Assembly (NCBI RefSeq): GCF_002140715.2
Contig: NZ_NGLE02000001.1
Location: forward strand, 2,081,001 to 2,145,000
Reading direction: 5' to 3'
Length of the DNA stretch: 64,000 nucleotides
Source: Enterococcus sp. 4G2_DIV0659
GTDB taxonomy: Bacteria; Bacillota; Bacilli; Lactobacillales; Enterococcaceae
Position numbers and translations under genes: made by a program. Below are positions 18,501 to 26,815 of this stretch, piece after piece (position 1 is the stretch's first letter; each line of letters opens with the position of its first letter). The notes under the pieces were generated by a model. It saw nothing but the letters and a program-made list of their open reading frames with translations. It searched no databases and was not told the origin of the DNA.

Positions 18501-19993
18501 CAGAAGAGCCCTTAGGGAATGTAGCATTCATCTTGAAAAATCTTGATACAGGAACAGAAGTATCATACACAACAGATGAAGCTGGACTTCAGGCTCTCAC
18601 AGGAATTCGAACAGGTAACTATAGCTTAGTAGTAACAGAGGTACCAGAAGGATATACTGTTCCAAATGAATATTTGGCTGGCAAAGAACTTAAAATTGTT
18701 GAAGATACTGCTCTAAATGAGTTTAAAATTCCTTTGACACCAAAAGAAAACAAAGAAGCGGTAGAAGGAAAAGACTCAACGATCTATGTGGGAAGCACTT
18801 GGGATAAAGAAGACAACTTTGTTTCAGCAACCGACAAAGATGGGAACACCGTAACCTATACTGAGTCAATGGTAGACAAGATCGTAGATAAAGCAACAGG
18901 AGAAGAAGTAACAACAGTCGATACTAGCAAGCCAGGAGTATACGAAGTAACGTATACCAACGGAGGAGCAACTGATACCGTAACAGTTACAGTTCTAGAA
19001 AACAAAGAAGCGGTAGAAGGAAAAGACTCAACGATCTATGTGGGAAGCACTTGGAATAAAGAAGACAACTTCGTTTCAGCAACCGACAAAGATGGGAACA
19101 CCGTAACCTATACTGAGTCAATGGTAGACAAGATCGTAGATAAAGCAACAGGAGAAGAAGTAACGACAGTCGATACTAGCAAACCAGGAGTATATGAAGT
19201 AACGTATACCAACGGAGGAACAACTGATACCGTAACAGTTACAGTTCTAGAAAACAAAGAAGCTGTAGAAGGAAAAGACTCAACGATCTATGTGGGAAGC
19301 ACTTGGGATAAAGAAGACAACTTCGTCTCAGCAACCGACAAAGATGGGAACACCGTCACATTCACTGAGTCAATGGTAGACAAGATCGTAGACAAAGCAA
19401 CAGGCGAAGAAGTAACAACAGTCGATACTAGCAAACCAGGAGTATATGAAGTAACGTATACCAACGGAGGAGCAACTGATACCGTAACAGTTACAGTTCT
19501 AGAAAACAAAGAAACGGTAGAAGGAAAAGACTCAACGATCTATGTGGGAAGCACTTGGAATAAAGAAGACAACTTCGTCTCAGCAACCGACAAAGATGGG
19601 AACACCGTCACATTCACTGAGTCAATGGTAGACAAGATCGTAGATAAAGCAACAGGAGAAGAAGTAACGACAGTCGATACCAGCAAACCAGGAGTATATG
19701 AAGTAACGTATACTAATGGAGGAGCAACCGACACCGTATTAGTTACAGTATTAGGAAATAAAGACATAGTAAGTGAGAAGGAATCAATTACAACTGAAAA
19801 GACTGAAGAAAAAGCAGCAGTTATTGGAAACAAGACAGAAGTAAAGGGAGCAACATATGAAAAAAGTGGATCGTTGACCCAAAAACTTCCTTCAACGGGA
19901 GAAGATATTAGCATTCTTACTAGCATTTTGGGTGGAATACTTCTTACTATTGTGTTGTTCTTTAAAGGAAGAAAGTATAAAAAGAAAGAGTAA
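15539..19993 (+). CDS. LPSTG-anchored surface adhesin with CnaB and tandem Ig-like repeats
   Basis: A 1484-residue cell-wall protein. A signal peptide ends near LPLSAAAE (about residue 28) and an acidic Ser/Glu/Thr-rich spacer runs to about 90. A large beta-rich region of unknown family reaches about 970. One CnaB/SpaA-like domain follows at about 981-1066 (LGNVAFILKNLDTGTEVSY, YSLVVTEVPEGY). Four 84-residue bacterial Ig-like repeats occupy 1070-1405. The sortase signal LPSTG is at 1450-1454, with a membrane helix and KKKE tail. Sortase A would attach it to peptidoglycan. The ribosome site is a poor GAGAGAGAG. It is followed by a terminator and preceded by three regulators on the same strand. 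The ligand is unknown. Confidence 0.92.
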   Translation: MKKNRILTCVTLAALLSQNILPLSAAAEVLEENVQTEDVTSSEVVESESSDSEQATTEETTETQIQQDSSESEDVPVEEENVVPHSRAVPAGMEITDELLQEIKIYNMTDNVGTEYNTNGINRIENGAAVKLQLDFNQVGTYHSGDTYTLPLPDYIGLSGIDITLTGSTSAKATVDAANRQLVVTFTEATTDPNFTINILTYLKVEAGIKPIVTLDTAGKTAKTYTFNAYEKVEDIKFISDKNVWGISGDIFYNLSRALSGEQFLNITNSAFATIENQGIQLALVDPDKGITVKSYYVDVKGNPILDTEEVLVDGTDYVIIENSDKKLSVKVTNMDQEKTYVVSTSKEYALQGTTASKYTAPDKTLGRWAYGNLTYYNADSSSVLSSYYSANISNKGGKNLKNDGIAGTMTSAQLISGDKYRVNLLNKNDRFKYAVKAGDTFTITSDNGQPITDYLLSIYDANNTNVAESSFEIVPTGSENILTLRAKQDIVLSQMYVEATVPQNKEAVVLSAENTMINAGAKYEVLYNPYIEKISVINADFGGTAWGNSNAASNNSKNAKIHLEGTTAEPLNNIKITIDHPSYFSVREIQALVTSQKTYKLGVDYTIEKVSDTETIIAFTTPITNTIDYSLVFNYVPDGLDKTEPIPSGDNAVDSTVTLSADGYEDIPPVLVSSYLKEREYSEATLQSTPGKNSLAFLVNARNDSYDSLIVTSDISKMEDTAASYKIYNISNDQVKSIAHPDWTLYENSSLLTNTEVKLGDAEYPTITYDETKKVYTFDFGETSNRYLIVWERTNNWVNRSNDTIESTVTGQQEEPVSQSFQTTPATPIDTSVLEKDDTFLNVVQHTFTTKNVDANKYKLLSPSFDITLSGASKAVAETASIAIVTSSGATIPEDEYIIVPKVDGTGISIQFKEGYVLTENITLTYNSISSQSGKVSTTTSIKSDSLIGYDSYQLSKLSNSVDIEYVAGDMVTKLVSGKVLSYNTVTEEPLGNVAFILKNLDTGTEVSYTTDEAGLQALTGIRTGNYSLVVTEVPEGYTVPNEYLAGKELKIVEDTALNEFKIPLTPKENKEAVEGKDSTIYVGSTWDKEDNFVSATDKDGNTVTYTESMVDKIVDKATGEEVTTVDTSKPGVYEVTYTNGGATDTVTVTVLENKEAVEGKDSTIYVGSTWNKEDNFVSATDKDGNTVTYTESMVDKIVDKATGEEVTTVDTSKPGVYEVTYTNGGTTDTVTVTVLENKEAVEGKDSTIYVGSTWDKEDNFVSATDKDGNTVTFTESMVDKIVDKATGEEVTTVDTSKPGVYEVTYTNGGATDTVTVTVLENKETVEGKDSTIYVGSTWNKEDNFVSATDKDGNTVTFTESMVDKIVDKATGEEVTTVDTSKPGVYEVTYTNGGATDTVLVTVLGNKDIVSEKESITTEKTEEKAAVIGNKTEVKGATYEKSGSLTQKLPSTGEDISILTSILGGILLTIVLFFKGRKYKKKE
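18746..19753 (+). repeat. Four tandem 252-bp coding repeats
   Basis: Units begin at 18746, 18998, 19250 and 19502, each exactly 252 bp (84 codons). Differences are a few silent or conservative changes, such as WDKED/WNKED, TVTYTE/TVTFTE and GGATD/GGTTD. Such high identity favours recombination or slippage that would add or remove whole in-frame units. Confidence 0.95.
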
Positions 19994-20095
19994 TGAAAGT
20001 GCAAAGTGAACTGTGTAAGTAGCTAATTCCAGAGGCTATCTATCTGTCAACTAAAGTTGGCGAAAAATTAAAGGATTAAATTGATTATCATGAAG

Positions 20096-20122
20096 CCTAG
20101 AGGTAAACTCCTCTAGGTTTTT
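20096..20122 (+). terminator. Terminator of the adhesin gene
   Basis: CCTAGAGG at 20096-20103 pairs with CCTCTAGG at 20110-20117, followed by TTTTT. The rest of 19994-20321 contains no gene that I can support. Confidence 0.88.
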
Positions 20123-20321
20123 CGATAAAGTAAAGAACTTCTGGGCAGGTCAGATGCTTGATTTTCTTCGGATAGTAAAACTCATTAAATAGTTTAAAAA
20201 CGAAAGAAACAGCGCTTTTTTCGATTAGAAATAGGTTTGATAGTCCGATATGCCAATCAATAAGTTCGTGAATCTCAACAAATAATTTTCATTATTTCCT
20301 TGTTCATTTTTTGAAGTAGTC

Positions 20322-21413
20322 TTAATCCTTAATAATCAATGCACTTGTGTCTTCCAGGTGATAGGAAGACAAATCTAGTTTGACTGATTTATTTATTTTA
20401 GGATCATATTTAGTGATTTGGTCGTCAAACATAAAATAATAATAGCCATTTTTCATAGAGAGAAATGGAGAATTTATATGTTTTTCTTTTTCTTGTTTTT
20501 CGTATTCTGGAAAATGAATGAACGATTCAGATTGTTCTTTCAAATGATAAACAGTCCACGTATAACTTTTTACATACAATTCATAATGACGAATAAGTAG
20601 GTGTTCATTTTGAGCATCCACGTATATCTCCATTGGATAAGGATACGTTAGATTGATGTATTCTTTCTTTTTGTTTGCCAAATCATAGACAAGGATTCGT
20701 TTAGATTCGCCAGGTTCACCGTCTGAACGTATGCCAGCATTGCCTTCAGTTATATATAGTTTGTTTTGAAATGCAGCCATTCTCATGTAAGCACTCGTTT
20801 CATCCCCTAAGTCTATTTCTTCTACTACCTCCAACTCTTTTGTCATTTTTAGTAATATATTCTTACTCGTTCCGTCGTCGGGATTATTATAAGCGCACAA
20901 AACATAAAGATATTCCCCAAGCGGAATTAATTGGTTAGTCAGAATACTTTCTTTTTGATGGATTTCTTTTTTTAGCTTAAGTTTCAAGTTTTTGTCATAT
21001 TTATAAAACTCTGTTCGATCGCTAAAACAAGTGGTTGTATAAAAAAATTCTCCATCTACATTGGAAGTATAGGCATCATTGCCTTTTGCTTTTACAAGAT
21101 CAATCGACAAATCGCTATTGATTTTGGCTAAAAAAACGTCAAGTTTCGGACTTTCAGATGTTTTTGTATAGTAGCTGTTATTCATTTCCCAAAAGTTAGT
21201 ACGCCAAAAATTTAGGTTGCCATCTGTTCGTTTTTGTTGTTCAACGTTTTGCAAGGCATCGTCTTTTTCTTTAAATGTTGTGATGTTTTTTGAATCAATG
21301 ATGGCAAGATCGTATTCTTTTTTTGGTAGAGTCGTTGTTTTTTTGCAGCTACTTAGAATAAATAAGACCAATAAGGAGATGGCTATTAGGAGGTTAAGAT
21401 AATATTTTTTCAT
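20322..21413 (-). CDS. Putative lipoprotein, possibly beta-propeller-like
   Basis: A 363-residue protein with a lipoprotein signal: a KKYY start, a hydrophobic stretch and the lipobox ILSSC, so C23 would be lipidated and the protein held on the outer face of the membrane. The mature part alternates short beta-strands (GEYLYVLCAYNN, NKLYITEGNAG, NGYYYFMFDDQ), which suggests a propeller-like fold. I do not recognise a family and no catalytic motif is seen. It stands alone, convergent with the adhesin gene and divergent from the SGNH hydrolase gene. Confidence 0.8.
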   Translation of the reverse strand: MKKYYLNLLIAISLLVLFILSSCKKTTTLPKKEYDLAIIDSKNITTFKEKDDALQNVEQQKRTDGNLNFWRTNFWEMNNSYYTKTSESPKLDVFLAKINSDLSIDLVKAKGNDAYTSNVDGEFFYTTTCFSDRTEFYKYDKNLKLKLKKEIHQKESILTNQLIPLGEYLYVLCAYNNPDDGTSKNILLKMTKELEVVEEIDLGDETSAYMRMAAFQNKLYITEGNAGIRSDGEPGESKRILVYDLANKKKEYINLTYPYPMEIYVDAQNEHLLIRHYELYVKSYTWTVYHLKEQSESFIHFPEYEKQEKEKHINSPFLSMKNGYYYFMFDDQITKYDPKINKSVKLDLSSYHLEDTSALIIKD

Positions 21414-21607
21414 GTTCAGCTCTTTTCTTAACGTAAGATTTGTTAATAATTTTGATTATACGTTAGTAAGAATTTGGTGTCAATTTGATTATATTAAATA
21501 TTGTTTGTCTATAGTAGGCGTTTAAAGGGTAGAAACAATCTCGTTTTATTTTATGTGAAAATCAATGACTGAAAGAAATCGTTCCTTCGCCAAAACTCTT
21601 CTTTCAA

Positions 21608-21616
21608 TGGTATGAT
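21608..21616 (+). promoter_or_regulatory. Extended -10 promoter of the SGNH hydrolase gene
   Basis: TGGTATGAT fits an extended -10 (TG-N-TATNNT), about 34 bp before the ATG. No clear -35 is present, as is common with extended -10 promoters. Confidence 0.45.
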
Positions 21617-21649
21617 AAATGAAGAAAAAGGCAGAGAGGAGAGTGTGAT

Positions 21650-22240
21650 ATGAAAAAATTAGTTTTATTTGGTGATAGTATCACTGCTGGATATGGAGAA
21701 GAAGCAATCACTCCGATTTTACAACAGTTAATTACGGAGGGATTAGAAGCACAAAATCTAGAAGAAATCACGATTATCAACGCTGGGATGCCGGGCGATA
21801 CTACCGTTGATGCGATGAAGCGTTTAGATAAAGAAGTCTTGAGAGAGAAGCCTGATCTTGTGACGATTTTCTTTGGAGCGAATGACACAAATAGGGATAA
21901 TTTAGTTTCTCTAGAAACATTTGCAGAAAATATTGAAACAATGATTGTAAAAATCGGCAAGGAAAAAGTTATTTTATTGACACCGCCTTATGTGGATTGT
22001 GCTAGAAAACCAAATCGTGAGGATGGACGGATTCGTGAGTACGCAGAGCGAGTAAAAGCGATTGCTGAACGATATGAGATTCCAGTCATCGATCTTTATA
22101 AAGCGATGGTGGTTTATCCTGGCACCGATGAGTTTTTACAAGCAGATGGTCTGCATTTTTCTAAAACAGGCTACGACTTACTTGCAGCCTTGATTGTTCG
22201 TGAAATAAAAGGTAGACTGATGACAAAAGACAATAGTTAG
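21650..22240 (+). CDS. SGNH/GDSL-family hydrolase (esterase/lipase type)
   Basis: A 196-residue cytoplasmic esterase of the TesA/lysophospholipase type. All four blocks are present: GDSIT with the catalytic serine at residue 10, the glycine of NAGMPGDTT, FFGAND, and DGLHFSKTGY carrying the Asp/His pair near the C-terminus. The substrate is unknown. AGAGGAGAG precedes the ATG. The methyltransferase gene starts 10 bp after its stop, so they form a two-gene operon closed by a terminator at 22867. Confidence 0.9.
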   Translation: MKKLVLFGDSITAGYGEEAITPILQQLITEGLEAQNLEEITIINAGMPGDTTVDAMKRLDKEVLREKPDLVTIFFGANDTNRDNLVSLETFAENIETMIVKIGKEKVILLTPPYVDCARKPNREDGRIREYAERVKAIAERYEIPVIDLYKAMVVYPGTDEFLQADGLHFSKTGYDLLAALIVREIKGRLMTKDNS

Positions 22241-22250
22241 GAAGAAGAAC

Positions 22251-22856
22251 ATGACGAATCATTATTATACAGAAAATCCAGATCTTGCCCATGATTTAGA
22301 GCAGTGGTCATTTGAATTAAGAGGAAAGAAATTCCAATTTTTAACTGATAGCGGGGTCTTTTCCCGTAATACAGTGGATTTTGGCTCACGAGTGTTGATC
22401 GATGCGTTTGACTTTGAAGAATTACCAGAAGGAAAATTGCTGGATGTCGGTTGTGGCTATGGTCCAATCGGTTTAACATTAGCGTCAATCAGTGGTAGAG
22501 AAGTAGAGATGATTGATGTTAATCAACGAGCAGTGGCTTTAGCACAGGAAAATGCTAAGAAAAATCAAGTGAAAAACGTAGACATTCACACGTCCAATAT
22601 TTATGCAGATATCCATGAAACGCACTATGCTGCAATCATCAGTAATCCGCCAATTCGTGCAGGGAAAAAAGTGGTTCATGAAATTTTAAGTGAAGCCCAT
22701 CCTTTGCTTGTTACTGGTGGTACATTAACGGTCGTTATCCAAAAGAAACAAGGCGCACCTAGCGCAGAGAAAAAAATGGAAGAAGTCTTCGGCAATGTCG
22801 AAGTCGTAACCAAAGATAAAGGCTATTATATTTTAAAAAGCGTGAAAGAAGCTTAA
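22251..22856 (+). CDS. RsmC-like class I SAM-dependent methyltransferase
   Basis: A 201-residue protein of the YbxB/RsmC type, which modifies guanine in small-subunit rRNA. The SAM-binding motif is LLDVGCGYGPIGL (about 64-76), the acidic residue after motif II is in EMIDVNQ, and the catalytic NPPIRAGK block is at about 127-134. Compared with gammaproteobacterial RsmC it lacks the duplicated N-terminal half, as is usual in Firmicutes. Specificity for a given rRNA base is by family analogy. It follows the SGNH hydrolase gene by 10 bp. Confidence 0.88.
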   Translation: MTNHYYTENPDLAHDLEQWSFELRGKKFQFLTDSGVFSRNTVDFGSRVLIDAFDFEELPEGKLLDVGCGYGPIGLTLASISGREVEMIDVNQRAVALAQENAKKNQVKNVDIHTSNIYADIHETHYAAIISNPPIRAGKKVVHEILSEAHPLLVTGGTLTVVIQKKQGAPSAEKKMEEVFGNVEVVTKDKGYYILKSVKEA

Positions 22857-22866
22857 ATCTTTAAAG

Positions 22867-22915
22867 AGCAATGCCAAAGCAGTCTTCGACAGAAGTTGCG
22901 GCATTGCTTTTTTTT
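22867..22915 (+). terminator. Terminator after the methyltransferase gene
   Basis: AGCAATGCC at 22867-22875 pairs with GGCATTGCT at 22900-22908, and eight T follow. It separates this pair from rbsR. Confidence 0.88.
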
Positions 22916-23004
22916 GGTCGAAACTATCTTTTTGCAAGGGTTTCCTCTAAAATAGATGTACAAGAAGAAAAGTCAAGACAGTGAGTGAGATTGGAGTGAG
23001 CTAG

Positions 23005-23964
23005 ATGGTCACGATTAAAGACGTAGCGAAGCACGCTGGGGTATCTGTCGCTAGTGTATCCAGATATATTAATAAAAACGGGTATGTACGAACTGAAACA
23101 GGGAAAAAAATTGCAGAAGCAATCAAAGAATTGGACTATGTACCTAACGAAGTGGCACGATCTTTATTTCAAAAAAAATCGAAAATCATCGGCGTGTTAT
23201 TGCCGGATATTGCCAATCCGTATTTTCCTTTACTAGCAAAAGGAATCGAAGAAACGTTGATCAAAAATGGGTATATGATGCTTTTGGCGAACACATCCGA
23301 TTCACAAGAGCAGCTAAACCAGTATATTACCACGTTTATTCAAAATAATGTCAGTGGAATTATCACTGCCTTACCGATCAAACCTCTTCCAGATATTTCT
23401 GTTGTTGGAATCGATCGAGTATATGAAGGGGAAATCAGCAAAGTGTTGCCAGATGATTATTTAGGTGGAAAATTGATTGGTGAAGCAATTTTAAAGACGA
23501 CATTTGAACATATCTTGATTATTACAGGAAGTCTTTCTTTTACTAGTGCGAAAAAGCGTTTAAAAGGATTGACCGATGTACTAGACATGGAAAAAACGGC
23601 CTATGATATTTATGAAACCTCTTCTTTTAATGTGAATGAAGTGGATAAAATTTCTGACCGATTTTTTGAACAGTATGCTTCTGTCGATACAGTCATTGCT
23701 TCAAATGATTATTTAGCATTAAAAATTATGCAAAAAGCACAACAACGAGGGATGCGGATTCCAGAGGATTTACAGATTATTGGGTATGACGGTATTCCGT
23801 TTGCGGATATGACTTATCCTAAGTTAACGACGATTCAACAACCTGTTTACGAAATTGGTGAGACCGCAGCAGAGATCATGATGCAGTTAGTAGCCCAAGA
23901 AAAAATAGACAAAGAAGAGAAAATATTGCCCGTTAGACTGCAAAAAGGAGAAAGTTTACGCTGA
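23005..23964 (+). CDS. rbsR: LacI-family ribose operon repressor
   Basis: A 319-residue regulator. The HTH is at residues 2-25 (TIKDVAKHAGVSVASVSRYI), with the hinge helix in LDYVPNEVARSL. A periplasmic-binding-protein-like domain (KIIGVLLPDIANPYF onward) would bind ribose. It lies directly upstream of rbsKDACB with its own weak promoter region, and a perfect LacI-type palindrome stands between it and rbsK. The name follows from this context; the protein alone would only give LacI family. Confidence 0.9.
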   Translation: MVTIKDVAKHAGVSVASVSRYINKNGYVRTETGKKIAEAIKELDYVPNEVARSLFQKKSKIIGVLLPDIANPYFPLLAKGIEETLIKNGYMMLLANTSDSQEQLNQYITTFIQNNVSGIITALPIKPLPDISVVGIDRVYEGEISKVLPDDYLGGKLIGEAILKTTFEHILIITGSLSFTSAKKRLKGLTDVLDMEKTAYDIYETSSFNVNEVDKISDRFFEQYASVDTVIASNDYLALKIMQKAQQRGMRIPEDLQIIGYDGIPFADMTYPKLTTIQQPVYEIGETAAEIMMQLVAQEKIDKEEKILPVRLQKGESLR

Positions 23965-23969
23965 AAGGG

Positions 23970-23998
23970 TTTACAAAATCGGTAAAAAGTGTTAATGT
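23970..23998 (+). promoter_or_regulatory. Promoter of rbsKDACB
   Basis: TTTACA at 23970-23975 and TAATGT at 23993-23998 are 17 bp apart, just after the rbsR stop. The operator palindrome begins 10 bp downstream, where a bound repressor would block transcription. Confidence 0.6.
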
Positions 23999-24008
23999 AC
24001 AACCATAG

Positions 24009-24020
24009 GTAACCGGTTAC
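24009..24020. promoter_or_regulatory. Palindromic operator, probably for RbsR
   Basis: GTAACCGGTTAC is a perfect 12-bp palindrome with the central CG typical of LacI-family operators. It sits between the -10 box and the rbsK ribosome site. Confidence 0.7.
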
Positions 24021-24043
24021 ACATTGTGGATGGAGATGATAAA

Positions 24044-24925
24044 ATGAAAAAAGCAGCAGTGATAGGCAGTATATCTACGGACTTTGTAGTCACAACAGAA
24101 GTAATCCCAAATCAAGGGGAAACGGTTGTTGGTCAAAGTTTTCAAACCTTCTTTGGTGGAAAAGGAGCCAATCAAGCAGTTGCTCTTAGCCGAGCAGGGG
24201 TAGATGTATTTATGTTAGGGGCTGTCGGAAGCGATTCTTTTGGAAAGGAATTGATCAGAAATTTAAGTGAAAATGCTATTCATACAGAAATGATCCAGAC
24301 CATTGAAGAAAGTGAAAGTGGTTCTGCCCATATTCAGATAAAAGATGGCGACAATCGGATTGTCATTATTCCAGGAGCGAATGACCTGATTTCTATTGAA
24401 ATGGTTAAACAGTATCAAGAAGAGCTACAAAAAATGGACATCATTGTATTGCAAAATGAAATCCCGTTAGAAACTATTGAATATTTGATTGATTGGTGCT
24501 TTGAGCACAAGATCAAAACTATTTATAATCCAGCACCAGCGAAAGAAATTGCTGGAAAATATATTGATAAAGTGACCTACATCACACCAAATGAGCATGA
24601 AACAGCGTTATTGTTTAAAGGTGAAGCAAGAGAAAACGTCCTTAAAAGATACCCAAACAAATTAATTGTCACGCTAGGAGAACAAGGAGCTGTCTTTCAT
24701 GATGGGGAAAAAGAAGTCGTTGTGCCAGCACATCGCGTTACGAATGTAGTAGATACGACAGGTGCAGGAGATACGTTTAACGGCTATTTTGCGAAAGGGA
24801 TTTTAGACGGAAAATCATTAGCTGAAAGTTTAGCACTAGGTAACGCGGCTTCTGCTTTGGCTATTCAAGCAAAGGGAGCGCAAGATGGGATTCCGGTGTA
24901 TGAAAAGGTGGTTGGGGCATTATGA
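24044..24925 (+). CDS. rbsK: Ribokinase
   Basis: Phosphorylates D-ribose to ribose 5-phosphate with ATP in the cytoplasm. The 293-residue PfkB-family protein has the GGKGANQAVA substrate block near residues 38-47 and the DTTGAGDTFNGYF signature near 241-253, with the catalytic aspartate in GAGD. The ATG at 24044 has GGAG 8 bp before it; a GTG 18 bp upstream lacks one. The stop overlaps the rbsD start (ATGA), so translation is coupled. Confidence 0.95.
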   Translation: MKKAAVIGSISTDFVVTTEVIPNQGETVVGQSFQTFFGGKGANQAVALSRAGVDVFMLGAVGSDSFGKELIRNLSENAIHTEMIQTIEESESGSAHIQIKDGDNRIVIIPGANDLISIEMVKQYQEELQKMDIIVLQNEIPLETIEYLIDWCFEHKIKTIYNPAPAKEIAGKYIDKVTYITPNEHETALLFKGEARENVLKRYPNKLIVTLGEQGAVFHDGEKEVVVPAHRVTNVVDTTGAGDTFNGYFAKGILDGKSLAESLALGNAASALAIQAKGAQDGIPVYEKVVGAL

Positions 24926-25311
24926 AAAAAAGTGGCTTATTGAACTCAGAAATCGCCAAAATGGTTGATGATTTACGTCATACAGATCGTTTCATTATTG
25001 GCGATTGCGGTCTGCCAGTTCCAGAAAATGTGAAGGAAATTGATATTTCTTTAAAGCAAGGCACTCCGTCATTTTATTCGGTGTTGGAAACCATTTTAGC
25101 AGAAGTTGCGGTTGAAAAAGTGGTCTTAGCCGATGAAATCAAAGAAAATAATCCCGCTCTTTATGAACAAGTAACGCCCTTATTTTCGACAATCGAGTAT
25201 GTTTCACATGAAGAATTCAAGCAGTTGAGCCAAGGCGTAAAAGCAATTATCCGCACAGGTGAAGTGACGCCGTATGCAAATATTATTTTACAGTCAGCAG
25301 TGATTTTTTAG
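24922..25311 (+). CDS. rbsD: D-ribose pyranase
   Basis: Interconverts pyranose and furanose forms of ribose so that ribokinase receives its substrate. The 129-residue protein has the family start KKSGLLNSEIAKMV, the GDCGLPVP block with the catalytic region near residue 30, and the end RTGEVTPYANIILQSAVIF. The catalytic histidine of RbsD is expected near LRHTDRF. Length fits the family. It overlaps rbsK by 4 bp and precedes rbsA by 20 bp. Confidence 0.95.
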   Translation: MKKSGLLNSEIAKMVDDLRHTDRFIIGDCGLPVPENVKEIDISLKQGTPSFYSVLETILAEVAVEKVVLADEIKENNPALYEQVTPLFSTIEYVSHEEFKQLSQGVKAIIRTGEVTPYANIILQSAVIF

Positions 25312-25331
25312 AAAATGAGAGGAGTGTTCTC

Positions 25332-26813
25332 ATGGAAGTAAAAATGTCAGGGATCAATAAATGTTTTGGCACAAATAAGGTATTGGAAGGCGTTGATTTT
25401 GAACTGAAATCAGGCGAAATCCATGCTTTAATGGGAGAAAACGGTGCTGGAAAATCGACATTGATGAATATTTTAACGGGGCTGCATAAACAAGACGCTG
25501 GAAAAATATTTATTGATGGAAAGGAAAGATACTTTAAAAACCCAAAAGAAGCCGAAGAGTTTGGGCTAACGTTTATTCACCAAGAAATGAATACGTTTTC
25601 TAACATGACAGTTTTGGAAAATATGTATTTAAATCGAGAAATCAAAACAAGTTTTGGTCTACTCGACAACAAAAAAATGGCTGAACAAGCGAAAGCGATT
25701 TTCGATGAACTGCATATTTCATTGGATTTATCTGAGCAGGTGGATCGCTTATCTGTCGGTCAGCAGCAAATGCTTGAGATTGCTAAATCATTGATGCTAA
25801 ATGGTCAAGTCTTGATTATGGATGAGCCGACTGCTGCACTTTCTGAGATGGAAATTGCGAACTTGTTTAAGATTATTCGTGGGTTAAAAGAAAAAGGTGT
25901 CGCGATTGTTTATATCTCTCATAGAATGGAAGAAATTTTCTCTCTATGTGATCGAATTACAGTGATGCGTGATGGGATTTCTGTTAGTTGTTACCAAATT
26001 GCTCAAGTCGATGTGAATCAGATTGTGCATGATATGGTGGGAAGAGATATCGGTGATTTTTATCCAGAGAAAACAAATAAGATTGGTTCAGTCAAATTTG
26101 AAGTGAACCATCTGACATCAAAAAATCTGTTTGAAGATGTGTCTTTTTCAGTTAGAGAAGGGGAAATTTTAGGTTTTTCAGGATTGATGGGTTCTGGACG
26201 AACGGAAATTATGCGGGCTGTTTTTGGTATCGATTCACATGATTCTGGTGACATTCTTTTGCAAGGGGAAAAATTAAAAATAAATAAACCATCTGACGCA
26301 ATCAAGCACGGAATTGGTTTTTTAACAGAAGATCGGAAAGAAGAAGGGCTGATTCTTGATTTCAGTTTAGAAGATAATATTGTGTTGCCTTCAGTGGATG
26401 AATTTGCCAAACATGGGTTGTTGGAAAAGAAAACGATGGATGAATTTGTGAACTTACTTTTAAAACGTTTAACGGTCAAAGCAGAAAGCAAAGAAGTTCC
26501 TGCAAGTAGTTTATCAGGAGGAAATCAGCAAAAAGTCGTTTTAGCCAAATGGATCGGGATTGGTCCACAAGTCTTGATTTTAGATGAGCCAACTAGAGGT
26601 GTTGACGTAGGGGCGAAACGAGAAATTTATCTGTTGATGAATGAATTAGCAGAACGAGGTGTGGCGATCATTATGATTTCAAGTGATTTGCCAGAAGTTA
26701 TGAGTGTGAGCGATCGTGTGATTGTAGTTAGAGAAGGAAAAATTGCTGGTGAAGTAAGAAAAGAAGAGGCGACACAAGAAAAAATTATGAACCTAGCTAC
26801 AGGAGGAAATTAA
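25332..26813 (+). CDS. rbsA: Ribose ABC transporter, dual ATPase subunit
   Basis: A 493-residue protein with two fused ABC ATPase domains. The first has Walker A GENGAGKST (about 35-43), signature LSVGQQQ and Walker B LIMDEPTAAL. The second, as usual in CUT2 sugar importers, has a divergent Walker A (GLMGSGRTE), signature LSGGNQQKVV and LILDEPTRGV. It energises RbsC. AGAGGAG precedes the ATG. The rbsC start is only 2 bp beyond its stop. Confidence 0.96.
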   Translation: MEVKMSGINKCFGTNKVLEGVDFELKSGEIHALMGENGAGKSTLMNILTGLHKQDAGKIFIDGKERYFKNPKEAEEFGLTFIHQEMNTFSNMTVLENMYLNREIKTSFGLLDNKKMAEQAKAIFDELHISLDLSEQVDRLSVGQQQMLEIAKSLMLNGQVLIMDEPTAALSEMEIANLFKIIRGLKEKGVAIVYISHRMEEIFSLCDRITVMRDGISVSCYQIAQVDVNQIVHDMVGRDIGDFYPEKTNKIGSVKFEVNHLTSKNLFEDVSFSVREGEILGFSGLMGSGRTEIMRAVFGIDSHDSGDILLQGEKLKINKPSDAIKHGIGFLTEDRKEEGLILDFSLEDNIVLPSVDEFAKHGLLEKKTMDEFVNLLLKRLTVKAESKEVPASSLSGGNQQKVVLAKWIGIGPQVLILDEPTRGVDVGAKREIYLLMNELAERGVAIIMISSDLPEVMSVSDRVIVVREGKIAGEVRKEEATQEKIMNLATGGN

Positions 26814-26815
26814 TC

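Noticed and set aside
18746..19753. CRISPR-like or non-coding tandem array
   Set aside because: The 252-bp units are in-frame protein repeats without spacers.
19540..20004. 154-codon minus-strand frame over the adhesin 3' end
   Set aside because: A shadow of the repetitive adhesin gene, with no ribosome site or recognisable protein.
26060..26491. 143-codon minus-strand frame inside rbsA
   Set aside because: Antisense shadow of the second ATPase domain.
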